From NCBI GenBank assembly GCA_022925895.1, contig JAKSYS010000491.1, forward strand, positions 1 through 48,664: DNA of 48,664 nt, in the 5' to 3' direction. Below, in pieces: positions 33,305-45,585 of this stretch. The position numbers and the translations under genes are program-made. The notes beneath the pieces are model-generated. The model was given only the letters and a program-made list of their open reading frames with translations, made no database searches and was not told where the DNA came from. Source of the stretch: Fragilaria crotonensis (Eukaryota > Bacillariophyta > Fragilariophyceae > Fragilariales > Fragilariaceae). The first letter of the stretch is position 1, and each line of letters opens with the position of its first letter.

Positions 33305-36300
33305 TTATTTCGACTTTCCTTTCACACTCTTCGAATTACTCTTTCTTGTTTTCTTTCCAAACAGTTCCCTCAATTTTTCTTCTGATAGCTCCTCCTCTTC
33401 GTCATCGGACTCTTCCACCTTGTCGTCGTCTACAGCATCTAAGCTAGCAGGGTCGGAGCTCGCCGTACTCCTCGAGGCCTTGGAAACCTTTCCCGCGCCT
33501 TGTTCATGCACTAGTGCCTGACTTTTGTGAGCACCTTGATTATACTCTCTCGTAAAAGCAGCCTTCTGCTTGCTGTCAATATCATTCAATCCCTTGGCCT
33601 TGGAATCAATCTTAAACTCATCAATGTTCTCAAAAACATCGTTCCGATCCAATCCATATTCGTCCATGAGAGCGATAGCTTCAGTTATCTTCGCTTTGTC
33701 TCCGTCGGCAAGCAATGCCATGAAGCGTGCCCTCAAAACAGGCAAGTAGTAAAGGCGAAGGTCGGCCTTGTCAGTCGATACCTTGTAATTCATGTGATAC
33801 CCCAGCTCATTCAACAACCTATTCTTTTTTCCACGAGTCGAGCTCTTCCCCATCCACCCCGCAAACTCTGGAAAGCCACCCAAAAAGCCACCATTTTCAC
33901 CTCCCGCGTGGTAGCCCGTCTTCACGGTCATCATGGAGAGGAATGGAAGCAATGACCAGTTCATGTCGCCACCGCGTACTGCTTGCTCACCGACGGCAAA
34001 GTCAGACATGGCCAACGTTGATTCGTGCATTCGGTCGACAAAGGCATCCATTTTAGCATCATCCTTGGAACGAACTGCTTCTTGGTACCCACCGACCATT
34101 ACCTTGAGGTAGTTTTGGTGTACATTGATGCCAATGAGACTGTAGTCAACGAAAAATGCATCGCTTCGTTTGTAGAGGCTATCTTTGGCAGCCTTGCGAT
34201 CTGCCCCAGCCAATCCCCTCCGACCCTCAATAATCTGTTTTGTGGCATCGAACATGCTGACTCGCAGTATCGCATCCTTGTTAATGGATGATTCCCGTTC
34301 CTTCAAATCTCTGTAGGTCAGTGAATTGCCACCTGCCTTGCTGCTGGACCACATTTGGAGGCAATTCAATACTTGTCGAATATCATTGCCACATGATTCT
34401 GCGATCGCCTCCACGGCGTTCTGTTCAATCTTCATCCCCTCCATCTCACCGACACGCATCACTCGTCGAGCAATAACAGTCTTGACAGGCCGCTTATACC
34501 TCAAATCCAAACAGTACGGAAGCAAACTCTTGATCTTTTGCGATTGTCGATCATTACAGATGCATATAATGGGGACACGAGAATTCTTGATAATACCAAT
34601 CAATTCTGCCATGCCTCCGCGATCACCAGCACCCATGCCATCCACTTCATCCATAATGAGGCACCGCTTTTTGGTCGTTGTCATCGTAGTCGAGTGTTTG
34701 GTTCCAAACGAAAGAACTTGCGATCCAGTCACATCACCCAAGGCAACTGTCAAGGTCTTTTTGGACCGCGCATCCGATGCATTCATTTCCAACACATCGC
34801 GATTGTCCTCCTTGGCACACAATGTAGCAGTTGTAGTTTTACCAATTCCTGGAGGACCACTGAGCAAGGCAGCCTTCCATGGGCCATTTGGTGACGAAAA
34901 TGCTTTTCCATGAGCCTTGTCATTGTTGAACGTGTGTTCCCATCGACTTAGCCCTATGTTTTATGTTGTTGGCACCGAGGGATTAGAATTCAAACAAGAA
35001 ATTAGCTCCAGCGTCATAAAGTTCTAATCGATATACCAGTATTCAACAGACCACTTTCAACTTACAAGTCTTGAGTTTCTTGACAGAATCTTGATTACCA
35101 AGAATGTCTGCGGTGGATGTCGGTGCGTACTTATCAGCCCACAACGCATTCGGGTCACAGGCTGATTTGTTTTCAATTGGTGGAGCGCTTGTAGAGGAAG
35201 TTTTCGATGCGTACGGGTTAAGTGTTGCATTCGTTGCCGCCGTTTTCGCTTTGGCATATGGATTTGCCTTTTTGGCGTATGGATTAACTCTTGGAGCTGG
35301 TGCTGGGGCAACGACTTCGGGAGTGGGAGTAGCGACTGGTGGCGTTGGGGAAACGACTGGTGATTCACTGCTCTCCAATCCCTTGGCCTTGTCACTGTAG
35401 AGTTTGCAAAGCCCATAGAATTTACCTTCTCCATGGATAACCTTCACACCAATCTCGAGCGCTTTCTTGTATTTGCTTCCTTCCGAGAATGGTCGACCAT
35501 CTTCCAAAAGGTCGCCCACCACGAGATACGATGTCTTACTAGACACGGCAGTTGTGACACGACCGCCCAACTCCTTAACATAATCGATAGATTCCTCTCG
35601 TCCTAGATTGTCCAAAATACCAGAAAAGACAAACGTCAAACCCGAAAGACATTCAGGTGCGGCGTTCATGCTGTCAAACGATGCCAGCTCCAAGGTTGGT
35701 TCAAGAAGAGGTTCCTTCTTGGCACTGGCTGCTTGCTTGGGTGTGGACTTGGTCGGTGTCTTTGTCGTTGGTATCGTCTTTTTTGCGGAAGAGGGGGCTT
35801 TCCTTTTCTTGGGACGGCTGTTCTCCTTGGGTGTGTCGGGAAGATCATCGTTGAAATCATCATCGCTATCTTCATGATCCACCGGACGAGATGGACTTTT
35901 CAATCTCCGATTGGACGGGGGTGTCTCGGATGAAGGGCGCTCATCTTCCTCCGTCGTATCATCATCAAGAGCAATGCTTACCTTCGCTCTGGAATGACGC
36001 GAGTCCTTGGGTGTCGGTTTCGTTTCGTCAGACTTGACGCCAATGATGGCGTCATCCACAGTGGATCTCTTCTTCTTCTTGGGCGAATCGCTTGTCGCAT
36101 CAGCTGATGAGGCCACATTTCGTTTCAAAGGCGACTTGATCTTCTTGGAAGAGACTGTATCCACAGCAAGGTCAACGACCTTGGGAGTGCGGCCCGGAGA
36201 TTTCCCTGTCTGAGTTGGCAGTGTTTCGCCCTCGAGCCAATCCGTTGCGTCCGAGTCATCCGTGTCATCTATAATGACTTTTGCCTTTTTCTTCGGTGGG

Positions 36301-36449
36301 GCACGAGCACGGGCACGAGAGGGAGCTGGAGATGGACGTTTGTTCGAGACTGCAGGAGACGGCAATACCTTGGCATCAGCCTTGCGATCAGGTTTTGGTT
36401 TCTCTGTCTTGGCAGTTGATTTCTTGCCAAAGAAGTTCCTAATGTCCAT
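33305..36449 (-). CDS. RFC1: Replication factor C large subunit
   Basis: Large subunit of the RFC clamp loader, which opens PCNA and loads it on DNA in the nucleus. It is 1010 aa. Exon 1 is 36449-35066, a 112-bp intron spans 35065-34954, and exon 2 is 34953-33305, all in frame. The N-terminus MDIRNFFGKK is the conserved RFC1 PCNA-interaction (PIP-like) start, which is why I choose ATG 36449 over upstream in-frame codons. Next come a long Lys/Ser/Pro-rich disordered region with NLS-like KKKK blocks, a BRCT domain (about 265-350, LSGLTFVFSGILD..GRVTTAVSSKTSYLVVGD), the RFC box lead-in LWADKYAPTSTADILGN, the AAA+ core with Walker A GPPGIGKT (about 493-500) and Walker B CLIMDEVDGM (~560), and the RFC1 C-terminal domain. 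The acidic/Lys tail ends in a basic NLS-like patch. The gene is intact. Confidence 0.95.
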
Positions 36450-37375
36450 TATGCTTGATTTTAATGGACTCCAATAAACTGCAACAAGAACCAGCGCCAC
36501 CACCCCTGTTCCAACAAGCGACAATTACTCTTACAGCGGTAGCAGTGGATGAATGAACCTTGACTTGATTATCGAAATGTGTTGCATGCATTGAAACCTA
36601 TGACAAAAATGTGACATACTGAGCATACATGTGGATACTGGCGGATGCACTCATCCAAGGTGCCGAGTGCCGAGGGATCAAACCGGAACCCTTTTAAGAA
36701 AAGGGTAACTGCCGCATAGTCGATGATAGTACCGGTACAAGTATCGTACCTGGTACTTGTAATCCACAAGCAGACAACCTTCCAGTACTGGTACATGTTT
36801 CGCTGGTACTCATAAGACGTATAATACTGTCGTACGGAGCATTCTTTCTCGTGACTCATTCGTTTTGGCGGGAGACCGGATTTTGAAGCAGGACACCGCA
36901 CAATGTAGCGTTTGACCTTTGGTGTATAATGTTCTACTGGCTACTGGTACTGGAAACAAGACACAAGCTGCTAACGACGAAACGTCTGCCGATCTAAAAG
37001 CCTTGGGATGGCTGGCGCGAGAATCGTCTTCTAGACTATATTGTTCTTCGGGAATGATGAAATTATATCAGATTCACGGAGAGTTACTTAGTGATTCAGT
37101 GACAGCGTTCAACGCCTGTCTTCATAATAATTCCTGCAAGACTTATTTTCACCTACATGTGGGTAAATCCTAATGTGACCCTCAACGCCTCAGATGTCAT
37201 ATGATATACCCTAAACAGCGATGCTTTAGGCGACGAAACTATACTCCCTCACATAATACATACTTCGTGTCCTTACCTTGATGCAACTTCGCGTGCATTA
37301 GGAGTTGAACCACAACTTTGAAGCACTGTGCTCATCATCGGAGACTCAGACTCATTATTCATAACAATAATCACA
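36450..37375. other. Divergent intergenic region, GTAC-dense
   Basis: Separates RFC1 (-) from the secreted LRR gene (+). Between 36728 and 36836 eight GTAC palindromes occur within about 110 bp, mostly as GGTAC or AGTAC. An 84-codon plus frame at 36919-37173 starts with GTG and shows no domain. Confidence 0.5.
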
Positions 37376-39062
37376 ATGCGACTGTCGTCCGCGGCATTCC
37401 TCCTTTGGGCAGTCAATGCTGGTGATGCGGTGACAGCGTTACGAACCTCCCGACAAATGAAAGATGCTGAGCTCTGGCAACTAGAGAAGGAGGGCGATGC
37501 GTTTTGGGCCAAGTTCCTTCAGTTAGATATGAGTGTTCCCACCAGTCCGCCTGTTCCCCCGCCCACACCAAACCCGACAATTCCGTTATCCACACCCGCC
37601 CCAATGCTCCAAGTGTGGCGCCAGTGTCTCCCATTGCTCCTACCACAGCACCAGTGTCTCCCATTGCTCCTACCACAGCGCCAGTGTCTCCTATCGCTCC
37701 TACAACAGCGCCAGTGTCTCCAGTTGCACCCACGTTGGCACCAGTGTCTCCAGTTGCACCCACGTTGGCACCAGTGTCTCCAGTTGCACCCACGTTGGCA
37801 CCAGTGTCTCCTATTGTTCCCACTTTGAAGCCAGTCGTTCCAACCTCCGCTCCACTGGCACCCACTTCAAAGCCCGTTCTTCCCACGCGTGCTCCTGTCA
37901 AACTCTCGAAAGCGCCCACAAAGGCACCTACTGCAAAGCCCACAAAGGTACCCACTGCAAAGCCCACAAAGGTGCCTACTGCAAAGCCCACTTCTGCTCC
38001 TCCAACGACAAAGCCTACAAGTCCTCCCACTGAGGAGCCGACCCCTTCCCCTTCTTTTGCACCAACTAAAGCCCCAACCTCTTTCCCTACCAGCGCGCCC
38101 ACACTGGAATGCAATATCTCCGCAGGCGAGCGCGCGGTACTCATCGAAAACATCTTGAAGGGTGTGTCTGATCCCACTGCTCTAAGCACCACCGGAACAC
38201 CTCAAAATCTTGCTCAGAATTGGCTCATCAACTTGGATCCATACTACGTTTGCCCTCAGGACGACAAAGTTGTGCAGCGCTACACATTGGCTGTCTTTTA
38301 TTACTCCACCGAGGGCGACGATTGGGCCAAGTGCTCCGCACCGACTGACTTTTCGGATCAAACTGCAATTGATGTGGCGATTGCGAACTGCCCAGGAAAG
38401 CCGTGGTTGATGGACATTTCGGAATGTGAATGGGCTGGTGCAATCTGCAACGATGAGAACTCGACGGAGCGAATCGATATTGGTAAGTGGGAAAAAGTCC
38501 ATGTCTATAAAGTGGTTGTCATGTCTTCGTTTTCTAACCGATTATTCGAGCAGAAAAGAACGAACTGGGCGGTACTCTCCCTTCCGAGCTTGCCAGTCTC
38601 ACAGCAATGAAGTATCTCCTTTTGGAAGAGGGTCTCATCACTGGAACAATTCCATCTGAGTTGGGATTGTTGTCGTTGATGCTGCAGATCGACATGAATT
38701 TCAATCTCTTGAGGGGTAGTCTCCCCAATGAGCTTTTCAATTTGATCAACCTAACACAGCTGGATTTGAACGACAATGAACTGACTGGAAGCTTCTCGAC
38801 AGAAATTGGAAAGCTCACCAGTCTTTCGTTCTTGCAAGTGGAAAACAACTTTATGACTGGCACGATTCCGACTGAATTTGGAAATCTCGGCTTGTTGTCC
38901 ATTGCCACCTTTCATTCCAATTCGTTCAGTGGGACCATGCCGGCTCAAGTTTGCAGCAACACCACTGGAATGTTGATGGCGTTGACTGCCGATTGCCTTG
39001 GCGGACCATCCCGCCCATCTCCACCCTTTGTCGAATGTGCGTGTTGCACCCAGTGCTTTTAA
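37376..39062 (+). CDS. Secreted LRR protein with Pro/Thr/Ala-repeat stalk (LRR-3)
   Basis: About 538 aa after repair, starting at ATG 37376. Residues 1-21 are a signal peptide (MRLSSAAFLLWAVNAGDAVT). Residues ~60-240 form a low-complexity stalk of APVSPxAPT decapeptides, then KPTKVPTA octapeptides and PTSAPP-type repeats, as in diatom cell-wall and adhesive proteins. Then comes the same ectodomain start as LRR-1/2 (QRYTLAVFYYSTEGDDW, CEWAGAICND), a 71-bp intron (38483-38553), five or six LRRs (LGGTLPSELASLTAMKYLLL, LTGSFSTEIGKLTSLSFLQV) and the Cys cap (VECACCTQC). It lacks the transmembrane helix and cytosolic region of LRR-1/2, so it is probably secreted or wall-bound. One missing base is inferred in the C4 run at 37599-37602; adding it gives 539 codons exactly. 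Confidence 0.82.
37621..37830 (+). repeat. 30-bp coding minisatellite, seven copies
   Basis: CCAGTGTCTCC starts at 37621, 37651, 37681, 37711, 37741, 37771 and 37801, exactly 30 bp apart, and encodes the decapeptide PVSP(I/V)(A/V)PT(T/L)(A/K). Copies four to six are nearly identical; the outer ones diverge. A 24-bp repeat (AAGCCCACAAAGGTNCCTAC) follows at about 37920-37990. Perfect spacing with no unique spacers rules out CRISPR. Copy number is likely to vary between alleles. Confidence 0.9.
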
Positions 39063-39648
39063 GTGGAAGATTCCTTATTTATTATTCATAGTTCTACTAC
39101 TATTACTCTTTACTAGCATTTACAATTTATAAATCTTTGAGCATGTATGCTGGTTTGTAGGTTGGAGTATCAGACGGGATGAAATTTGAAGACTGTTCTT
39201 CGGAGTACTTCTACTAGAGTCAACTCCTATCCACAGATACGGTAGTCTCTCTTCCTTGTAGACTAACTTCGGCGGTAGAAGTGAGTGTCCTCTATTTGCA
39301 AGCCTACAAGCAGTAGATCCACGTTTCCAGTCACGAGGCTTGAGTCACGAGCTCAGGTAATACTGCTGGTGCATGTACAGATGATGTACAGTAACATTTT
39401 TATCGTCAGACGACTCTGACCAACGGCGACCTGCAGCCTGCAGCCGGCATCAAGGGACTGTAGGCGACTACCGGTACTGCCTGATATGGTCATTGTTTTG
39501 TTTTTATGATAATATGCTTCATCTAAAATCCGAGCACTCCTGATTCTTGATCACCAATCTGCTCATCTCAACCGGAAGGCACTTGTACTAGATACTATTT
39601 ACAACTAGTGACACGGTCTCTCTCCGTCTGTGGTATGATATTGTGACA
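39063..39648. other. Intergenic, no gene seen
   Basis: Between LRR-3 and the sulfotransferase gene, both on the plus strand. AT-rich near 39085-39135 (probable 3' UTR of LRR-3). The remainder is non-coding with a few GTAC and CTAG palindromes and no recognised signal. Confidence 0.5.
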
Positions 39649-41035
39649 ATGTTCCACGGATCAAGAAGCAAACACATTGGATCTCGTCGGGGTCAACCAT
39701 TGCATGCGACAACCAGAAAATGGAAAGGATGTGGATTGTTTCCCGTGAGACTCTTTCTGGCTGTCACATGTGCTGGCATTGTTATCTTATACGTGTACTA
39801 CGTCAGGTCCATTGTCAACAATGCCCATGCCGCAATCAATGCTGCAACTGCACTGCCTCGGAACGAACAAATGTCACGACAGGCCAAAGCCTCCCATGAT
39901 CAAAAGCAAGATCTCAATCATAATCCAGACGATGTGAGTCGAAGCAACAGTAAGAAAATATATCAGGACTGGAGAGCTCTTGCAGTGGATTTGGCAGCCA
40001 AACCTGCCGATGAGATACTATCGGTTCTCGAAACACAAGATCCCTTTGGCGTGCGACGCTTTGAAAAACATCTTTTGGAAGCCGAATCTGCAAGAGGTGC
40101 CTTTCTAACGTCAGAACAATTGCAAGAATTGTTCCCCTGTCCTGTCGATCGCATTACTCTTCCGGATCAGCGTGATCGCACCAAAGAGAAGGCTTTTCGC
40201 GATCCCAGCAATCAAACCTACCTCTTCTTTCAACACCTCCGAAAGGCAGGTGGTACTAATTTTGTTCCTTGGCACAAGATAATCTCCCTCGTTCGGCTGT
40301 GGCATCCTATTTTTGCATGCCCGACATGGAATGGTCGGGCAAGAGGCAGTGTGCTGGATGTTTGGACTCGTACACGAATGCTCAAATTGACGACAATATG
40401 CATGCCAAGGGCCATCGCATCCTGGGCAATGAATGGGATGCGTTCGACCCGTCGCGATACTTTGCTCTGGATGCCATTTTTGCAACGTCGTTTCGGAAAC
40501 CACTGGACAGAGCCCTGTCGCAATTTAGATTCGAGTGCATAGAAGATCGCGGATGTAAACTAAAGAAGGTGGAGGATTTTGGGCGAAACGACAAGACTTG
40601 ACAAATGTATATACCTGGACGTTCACCAGGAGAGGAGTTCGCAAAATTTCTATAACGAATACAAAAGCAGCAGCTGACGCTAGACAAGAGGTCATGGGAA
40701 TGGCTCTCGATGTCGTGGCTCGTTTCCACCTCGTAATGGTCATGGAATGGTTGGCGTATGCCACGAAAGAAGTCGACACTGTGCTGGGCTTTCACGATAC
40801 GTCCGCGCTGACCAGGCGGGTGCGGCCTCATATCGCATCTGCGAAGCGTGAAGACGGACAAGAAAAGAACGTCCTTGGTGCTGCTGGCATTACCAAGGCT
40901 AGTTGGGACCCCAAGGAGTATTTATCACCACAGCAATACAAAATCATGAGCGAGAATCTGGCGTTGGACGAGATCCTTACTGATGCAGCGCGGCGCATGT
41001 TTCTTGAGCGACTTGTCTGCAACGACGTCTTATAG
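39649..41035 (+). CDS. Golgi-type (type II membrane) sulfotransferase-like protein
   Basis: Probably transfers sulfate from PAPS to a glycan in the Golgi lumen. It has 462 aa after repair, with ATG 39649. Residues 1-31 are basic and cytosolic, about 32-52 form a signal-anchor helix (PVRLFLAVTCAGIVILYVYY), and a charged stem follows. The PAPS 5'-phosphosulfate loop is HLRKAGGTNF (about 195-204) and the 3'-phosphate site is SFRKPLDRALSQFRFE (about 280-297), the arrangement of carbohydrate O-sulfotransferases such as heparan-sulfate 2-O/6-O types. Two missing T bases are inferred in T4 runs at 40260-40263 and 40577-40580; repairing both joins three frames into 463 codons. The acceptor is unknown; diatom extracellular polysaccharides are often sulfated, which fits. 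Confidence 0.75.
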
Positions 41036-41400
41036 GCAAACGCTTCGTGACGGACACACAGGAGACTTCCAGACTCACGATGTCGGTAGCACTGATCAAG
41101 TAGACCACAGCCTTTCTAGTATTCTTTTCTAGTAGTAGTTTATTCGTGAATGCGCACACTCGGCCCTTTAACAAGGCACGGACACCACTTTAGCTAACAC
41201 ATAGGTGTGAATGGCGAATGCATATGACATGTGTGTGTAAACAAAACCAGCACGCCACAGACGCGGCAAGCCTTCTCCTCCGGCAAACTCGCCACGTAAC
41301 ACAATTGATTGATATGAATGTACATCGTTTCTCTTCGCGGTCTTGCTCCTGTATGATAAGTCATTCTTCTATTTGGTGAATCGAAACGACGCTGGTGATC
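41036..41400. other. Convergent intergenic region, no gene seen
   Basis: 3' flanks of the sulfotransferase gene (+) and the PSP1-domain gene (-). No open frame with a domain, and no repeat. Confidence 0.5.
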
Positions 41401-44034
41401 TTAGCGAATCCCTCCTGATCCTCCGTGCTCGCTCTGAGGGATTCCGTACGGATCATTGATGCTGTCAGCCATCACTGGAATCTGATTCATGCTTCCGTAA
41501 TCAACGAGAGGAGAGAGTGCCGCAGGAGATCCAGTTCCTGAGTTATTCTTGTCCAGCTGTTGCATCCAGATTCTCGTTTTGTACATGCTAAAAAGATCTC
41601 GAACCAGCTCGCGGAAGTCAATGCGACACTCAGCCTCGAAGAAGAAGGTCAGCTTATGACGATCAAACTGATACTCAGCATCAACGACGTGCATCGGAAG
41701 CGACCTCTGTTGAACTTTCTCGCGACAAACCTTGAGCAATTCCTCTTCCTCCTCGCGCTTGGCCGCCAACAATCCAACTTCGTCATGAGTGGCAAGTCGA
41801 ACAACGCGCTTTAAATCAGCTAGATTTGTCATCGAGGGTGCCAACAAAACGCCCATATCGCTAACACCTCCGGGAGACCCCGCCCCACGGAAAGCAGAAC
41901 GGCCAGCGACGTTAAATTTTTCAGCTGGAATCTTGTTGACAACAATACCAAGATCTTCGCCGCGATCAGCTTCAACTTTCACATAGCAACCGATTTTCAA
42001 ATCTCCAGCGACGCGAGGGCCTGGGATGAAATTTCGTTGCGTCCGCTTGAACTTTATCGTGTACACGAGTCGAGGGGAAGCCACGCTGGAACCGGAAGCT
42101 ACGCGCATCATAGAATCAGTGGGAACTTGGTGCGAAAACATACTCGTTTGAGAGCGTGACGACGAAGAACCCTCATTTCTCATGTACGCTGCTTGAGGCA
42201 TGTGGTGACCGGAGGGGATCATCGAAGAAGGATTTCCAAAACCCAGGTCATCACCAGGATCGTCGATGTCTTCTCCAGCGAGAGGGTGAGTTAGATCATC
42301 ATCGAAACCAGAAGTAGGCATTGCTCTCAAATCATGTGTACCATCGACAACGTATCTACCACCGCTCTATTCGGGAAAGGAAGGGTTAGACAAGGAAAAA
42401 ATGCACACGCCGTCCATGCAGCAACCACCGCCACGTACCCGAATGCTTTCGGACTGCAATGGCTCCGACGACGTAGGAGAGTAGTTGTAGTCATTGTGAC
42501 GACGAACAGGCACCTGATAGGGAACGTGATGATTCCTTCCGCGGTCGTCGTATCCTTGGCTTCCAAAGGACCGAATATCGTCTTGCGATTGACGGAGCAT
42601 CCCATTTCCGTCGGAACCAACGAACTCGTCACGACTGTGAAAGCTGGGAAAATTTTGTAGTCGGGATGTTTGGGCTGCGTACTGCGCTTCCCCAACAAAA
42701 TCAGTGTTCCTCCTTTGTAACATTTGACCTTCGAATCCGTGATGAGGAATCGCCTGCGACATGCTGACACTCCGCTGCATCAAGCTCGTTGAGGGGGCTG
42801 AATGAGCTGAATGGTGGTCGTTATATGACGGGGATCTCGGTAGCATACTGCTCCCTTGCACCCCGCGCCCGTAAATGTCGTCTCCTCCGTAGAAATGGTC
42901 AGCTCCGTCACTATGAAGCCGTTGATGGTGCACCCGACCTTGCTGATCTACAAACCTTCTATCGTCAGGTATTTCCTGACCGTTTACATGTTGAAGTGTA
43001 CCCGAGTGAGAGTACGAGCGAATATGCCGGGTGGGTGGCAGGACCTGTTGATGAGGCAAGCGTTGAATTTGGATGTTGCTCAGCGATGGCAAGTTGCCGA
43101 ACTTTTGGGTGTGGTCTATAGTGTGTGGTCGAAACTGCTCATTGTGAGCGCTCCGATTCAAATCTTGCAATTGCGGCTCTGACCCAGCAGTCAGAGATCG
43201 TGATCTCCCTTGAAGTCGTTCCGCCATATCAGAGCGCCCCCCTGGCATGTGCGAGTACTCTGACGAATAATCAGTCGAACCGGGACTTCCTCTACCACCA
43301 TAATTAGCGCCACTTCCAAAGCTGCTATCAAGAAAGGCCAGTTGGTTTGACTGACCCGACAGCGGTGGACGTGCGCCGCCACTCGTGCTACTCTTTGTAA
43401 TGAGCGATCGATTTCTGCGAGGATCTGGAGGGAGGCCACGCACGCGATCGCCATCTGTGTACAGCGGCGAGAGGTCGCCTGTCTGGAATGGGTTGACATC
43501 AATTCTGACAGGAGGAGACGAAGAAATAGGATAGATGGGACCGGGTGACGAATGCGCTCTCTCGCGTATGGCACCAAGTCCCAACAACCCGTCGTCAGGA
43601 TCCTCACTTCGATCAAAACTATCGGCGTCCGTGATGGCTCCCCAGTTTTGATCAAACCCACGGTGACTGAACGATCCCAACGTAGGTTCTGTAGTGAATA
43701 GAGAAACAAGGCGGGATTAGCAGATAGTTGATTGAAAGCATACACAGCTTGGACCAAAGTAATTGAGTACTACAAACGCACCAGAAAGTCCAGGAGGCTT
43801 GGGCAAGTATTTGTGAGAAAAGCTGCCCATGGGAGCCTGTGACGAAGGCGACGGAGGAAGGCTGTTGTTTTGAAGCTGATGAGAATCTGAGTTTGGAAAC
43901 GAGAACGACCCAAACGAATGATGACGATTATGGTGGTGATGATCGTCAGGTGCTGAAGATACCGACGAGCCTGATAGCGCCGGCGGTCTACTTCCACTTC
44001 CAGGCACTCTCGACACGAGGCTCAAGCCTGACAT
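41401..44034 (-). CDS. PSP1 C-terminal-domain protein
   Basis: 822 aa. Exons are 44034-43782, 43688-42439 and 42366-41401, with GT-AG introns of 93 and 72 bp. The second intron is a multiple of three and contains the in-frame TAG that otherwise splits the gene. Residues 1-500 are disordered, rich in Ser, Gly, His, Gln and Arg, with poly-His near residue 32 and many RSxS-type sites. About residues 600-770 carry the PSP1 module: YTIKFKRTQRNF, a KIGCYVKVEADRGEDLGIVV strand block, and the conserved end FFFEAECRIDFRELVRDLF..YKTRIWMQQ. PSP1-domain proteins include yeast Psp1 and bacterial YaaT-like proteins and are linked to regulation or RNA/stress granules; the exact role here is unknown. The long low-complexity N-terminus suits an RNP-granule protein (inference). 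Confidence 0.85.
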
Positions 44035-45585
44035 TCCAATCTCCAGCCCTTTTTGATCGTCGGAAGAACTGAAATATCAATTAAAATATGGTGAAGGAGG
44101 CGAGGTTAGAAAAACATGAAAAGTGACGCGAAGCCTTGAAATTGGTAACGTAAAACGTCTTGTACTGCCGGCAATCATAATATATATGATAAACGCATCA
44201 AAAGAACAGACGCACGATGAAAAAATGAAGAAAAGGCTTCTCGTTGCAAATTGCGAAATAAATGAACGCTTCGAAACTAGAAACATAATGAGGACGACTT
44301 GTACCGAACAAGGCTTCACAAGGACAAGGACTCGGTATTCATTGACACTCATGATCGGCCAAAGTTCTTGAATTGTCTCCTGTGCTAGTACTCCAGTAGC
44401 AGTATATGCTAATGGACAACGAAGGGTCAACTCAACTCAATTCAACCAGCCCCCATCAAGCCCACGAATATGAAACGATTGAACTGGTTGAGTGGTCATC
44501 ATATTCGCCACCGCTGTCATCGTTTCAGGGAATGGATGTGAAGCACTCTGGCAGAGAAATCACGCAAGCCTCTCCCTATATGCTGACGTAGAATTCTACG
44601 TCGGGCAAAGACGATGCACGTTCCCTTTCGTCCATGTTCGCGAGCGGTGCATGCAAGCCATTATTCGATCAAACTCAATGAAAATTTCCCCAATGCCTTT
44701 GCAACCACAACAACACTGCAATACTCACTAATGCGACGCCTCATTCCAATTGGAGACTGCGTGGGGCGCGCTCGCCGCCATTGTGCAGTTTCTGTAGGCC
44801 ACTGTGGCGCTGGGAATAATTGTCTGTACTTAAGAGTTTTGGTCAATTGGGATTCCGCATAAAAAGGAATCAGTACGATATGATCATTTCGGTACTTGGC
44901 GTACAGTGTATATTGTGTGGTACAAGTACAGGTACCATCCTGTGGGTTTCTGTGTATGGCGTATGCATTAGAATGTACCAGTATCGCAAGTTCATTTATG
45001 GAGTTCAACACGACCGAATTTTCGTTCATATGCAAGACCGGTCAGATTCCGTTCACTACATCCTTGGCTTTCTTGTAAAGCATCGCTGGTCTTGTTTCCG
45101 TGTTGGATTTGGATATGTGTCTGTGGAAACTTCTACTAGTGAATCGTTACTCATTACTCGTGACTCACAACACTTACTACAGTACCAGCCGTCAGTCAGG
45201 TATTCCCGTGTCGTGGAGTACCAGGTAGTCAGAGGAGTAGACACACAGAATCGGACCACCTCATTATAATCGATTTCTGTAATTCTGGACTCCGCAGTGT
45301 ACATTGTACGTGCTCCATGGCAATTCGTAGTCGAGTTTGCGACCATCACTGATCTCTGATATCTGATATCAGATTCCTCTGATAGATTTGAGAGGGGCGT
45401 GGCACGAATGGCCAAGTCAGATCTAATCCTTATTGCCATCACACTCCGGTATTGTATGTCTCACAACCATACCTAACAGCAATACATTGAGGAAACTCTG
45501 AGCTGAAGTGGTTTATCGTAGACAATATTCATCTTTCATCGAGCAACTTGGCAACGGACCGCACAATATTGATCATATTGAGACA
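44035..45585. other. Divergent intergenic region, no gene seen
   Basis: Holds the promoters of the PSP1-domain gene (-) and the plastid flavoprotein gene (+). A GTAC cluster lies at 44878-44985 and near-palindromic ATATCTGATATCAGAT occurs near 45357-45372. Small open frames have no domain. Confidence 0.5.

Noticed and set aside
36919..37173. 84-codon plus-strand frame
   Set aside because: No ATG at its start, no recognisable feature, and it lies in a GTAC-rich intergenic region.
37621..37830. Evenly spaced direct repeats considered as a CRISPR array
   Set aside because: Units are contiguous 30-mers with no unique spacers, inside a eukaryotic coding frame.
37413..38192. 259-codon minus-strand frame with Gly/Ala/Val repeats
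   Set aside because: It is the antisense of the LRR-3 stalk minisatellite; repeats in register keep the opposite frame open. No domain.
42367..42438. In-frame TAG splitting the PSP1-domain gene, considered as a pseudogene or recoding
   Set aside because: The TAG is the end of a clean 72-bp GTACGT...AATAG intron whose removal joins the domains in frame.
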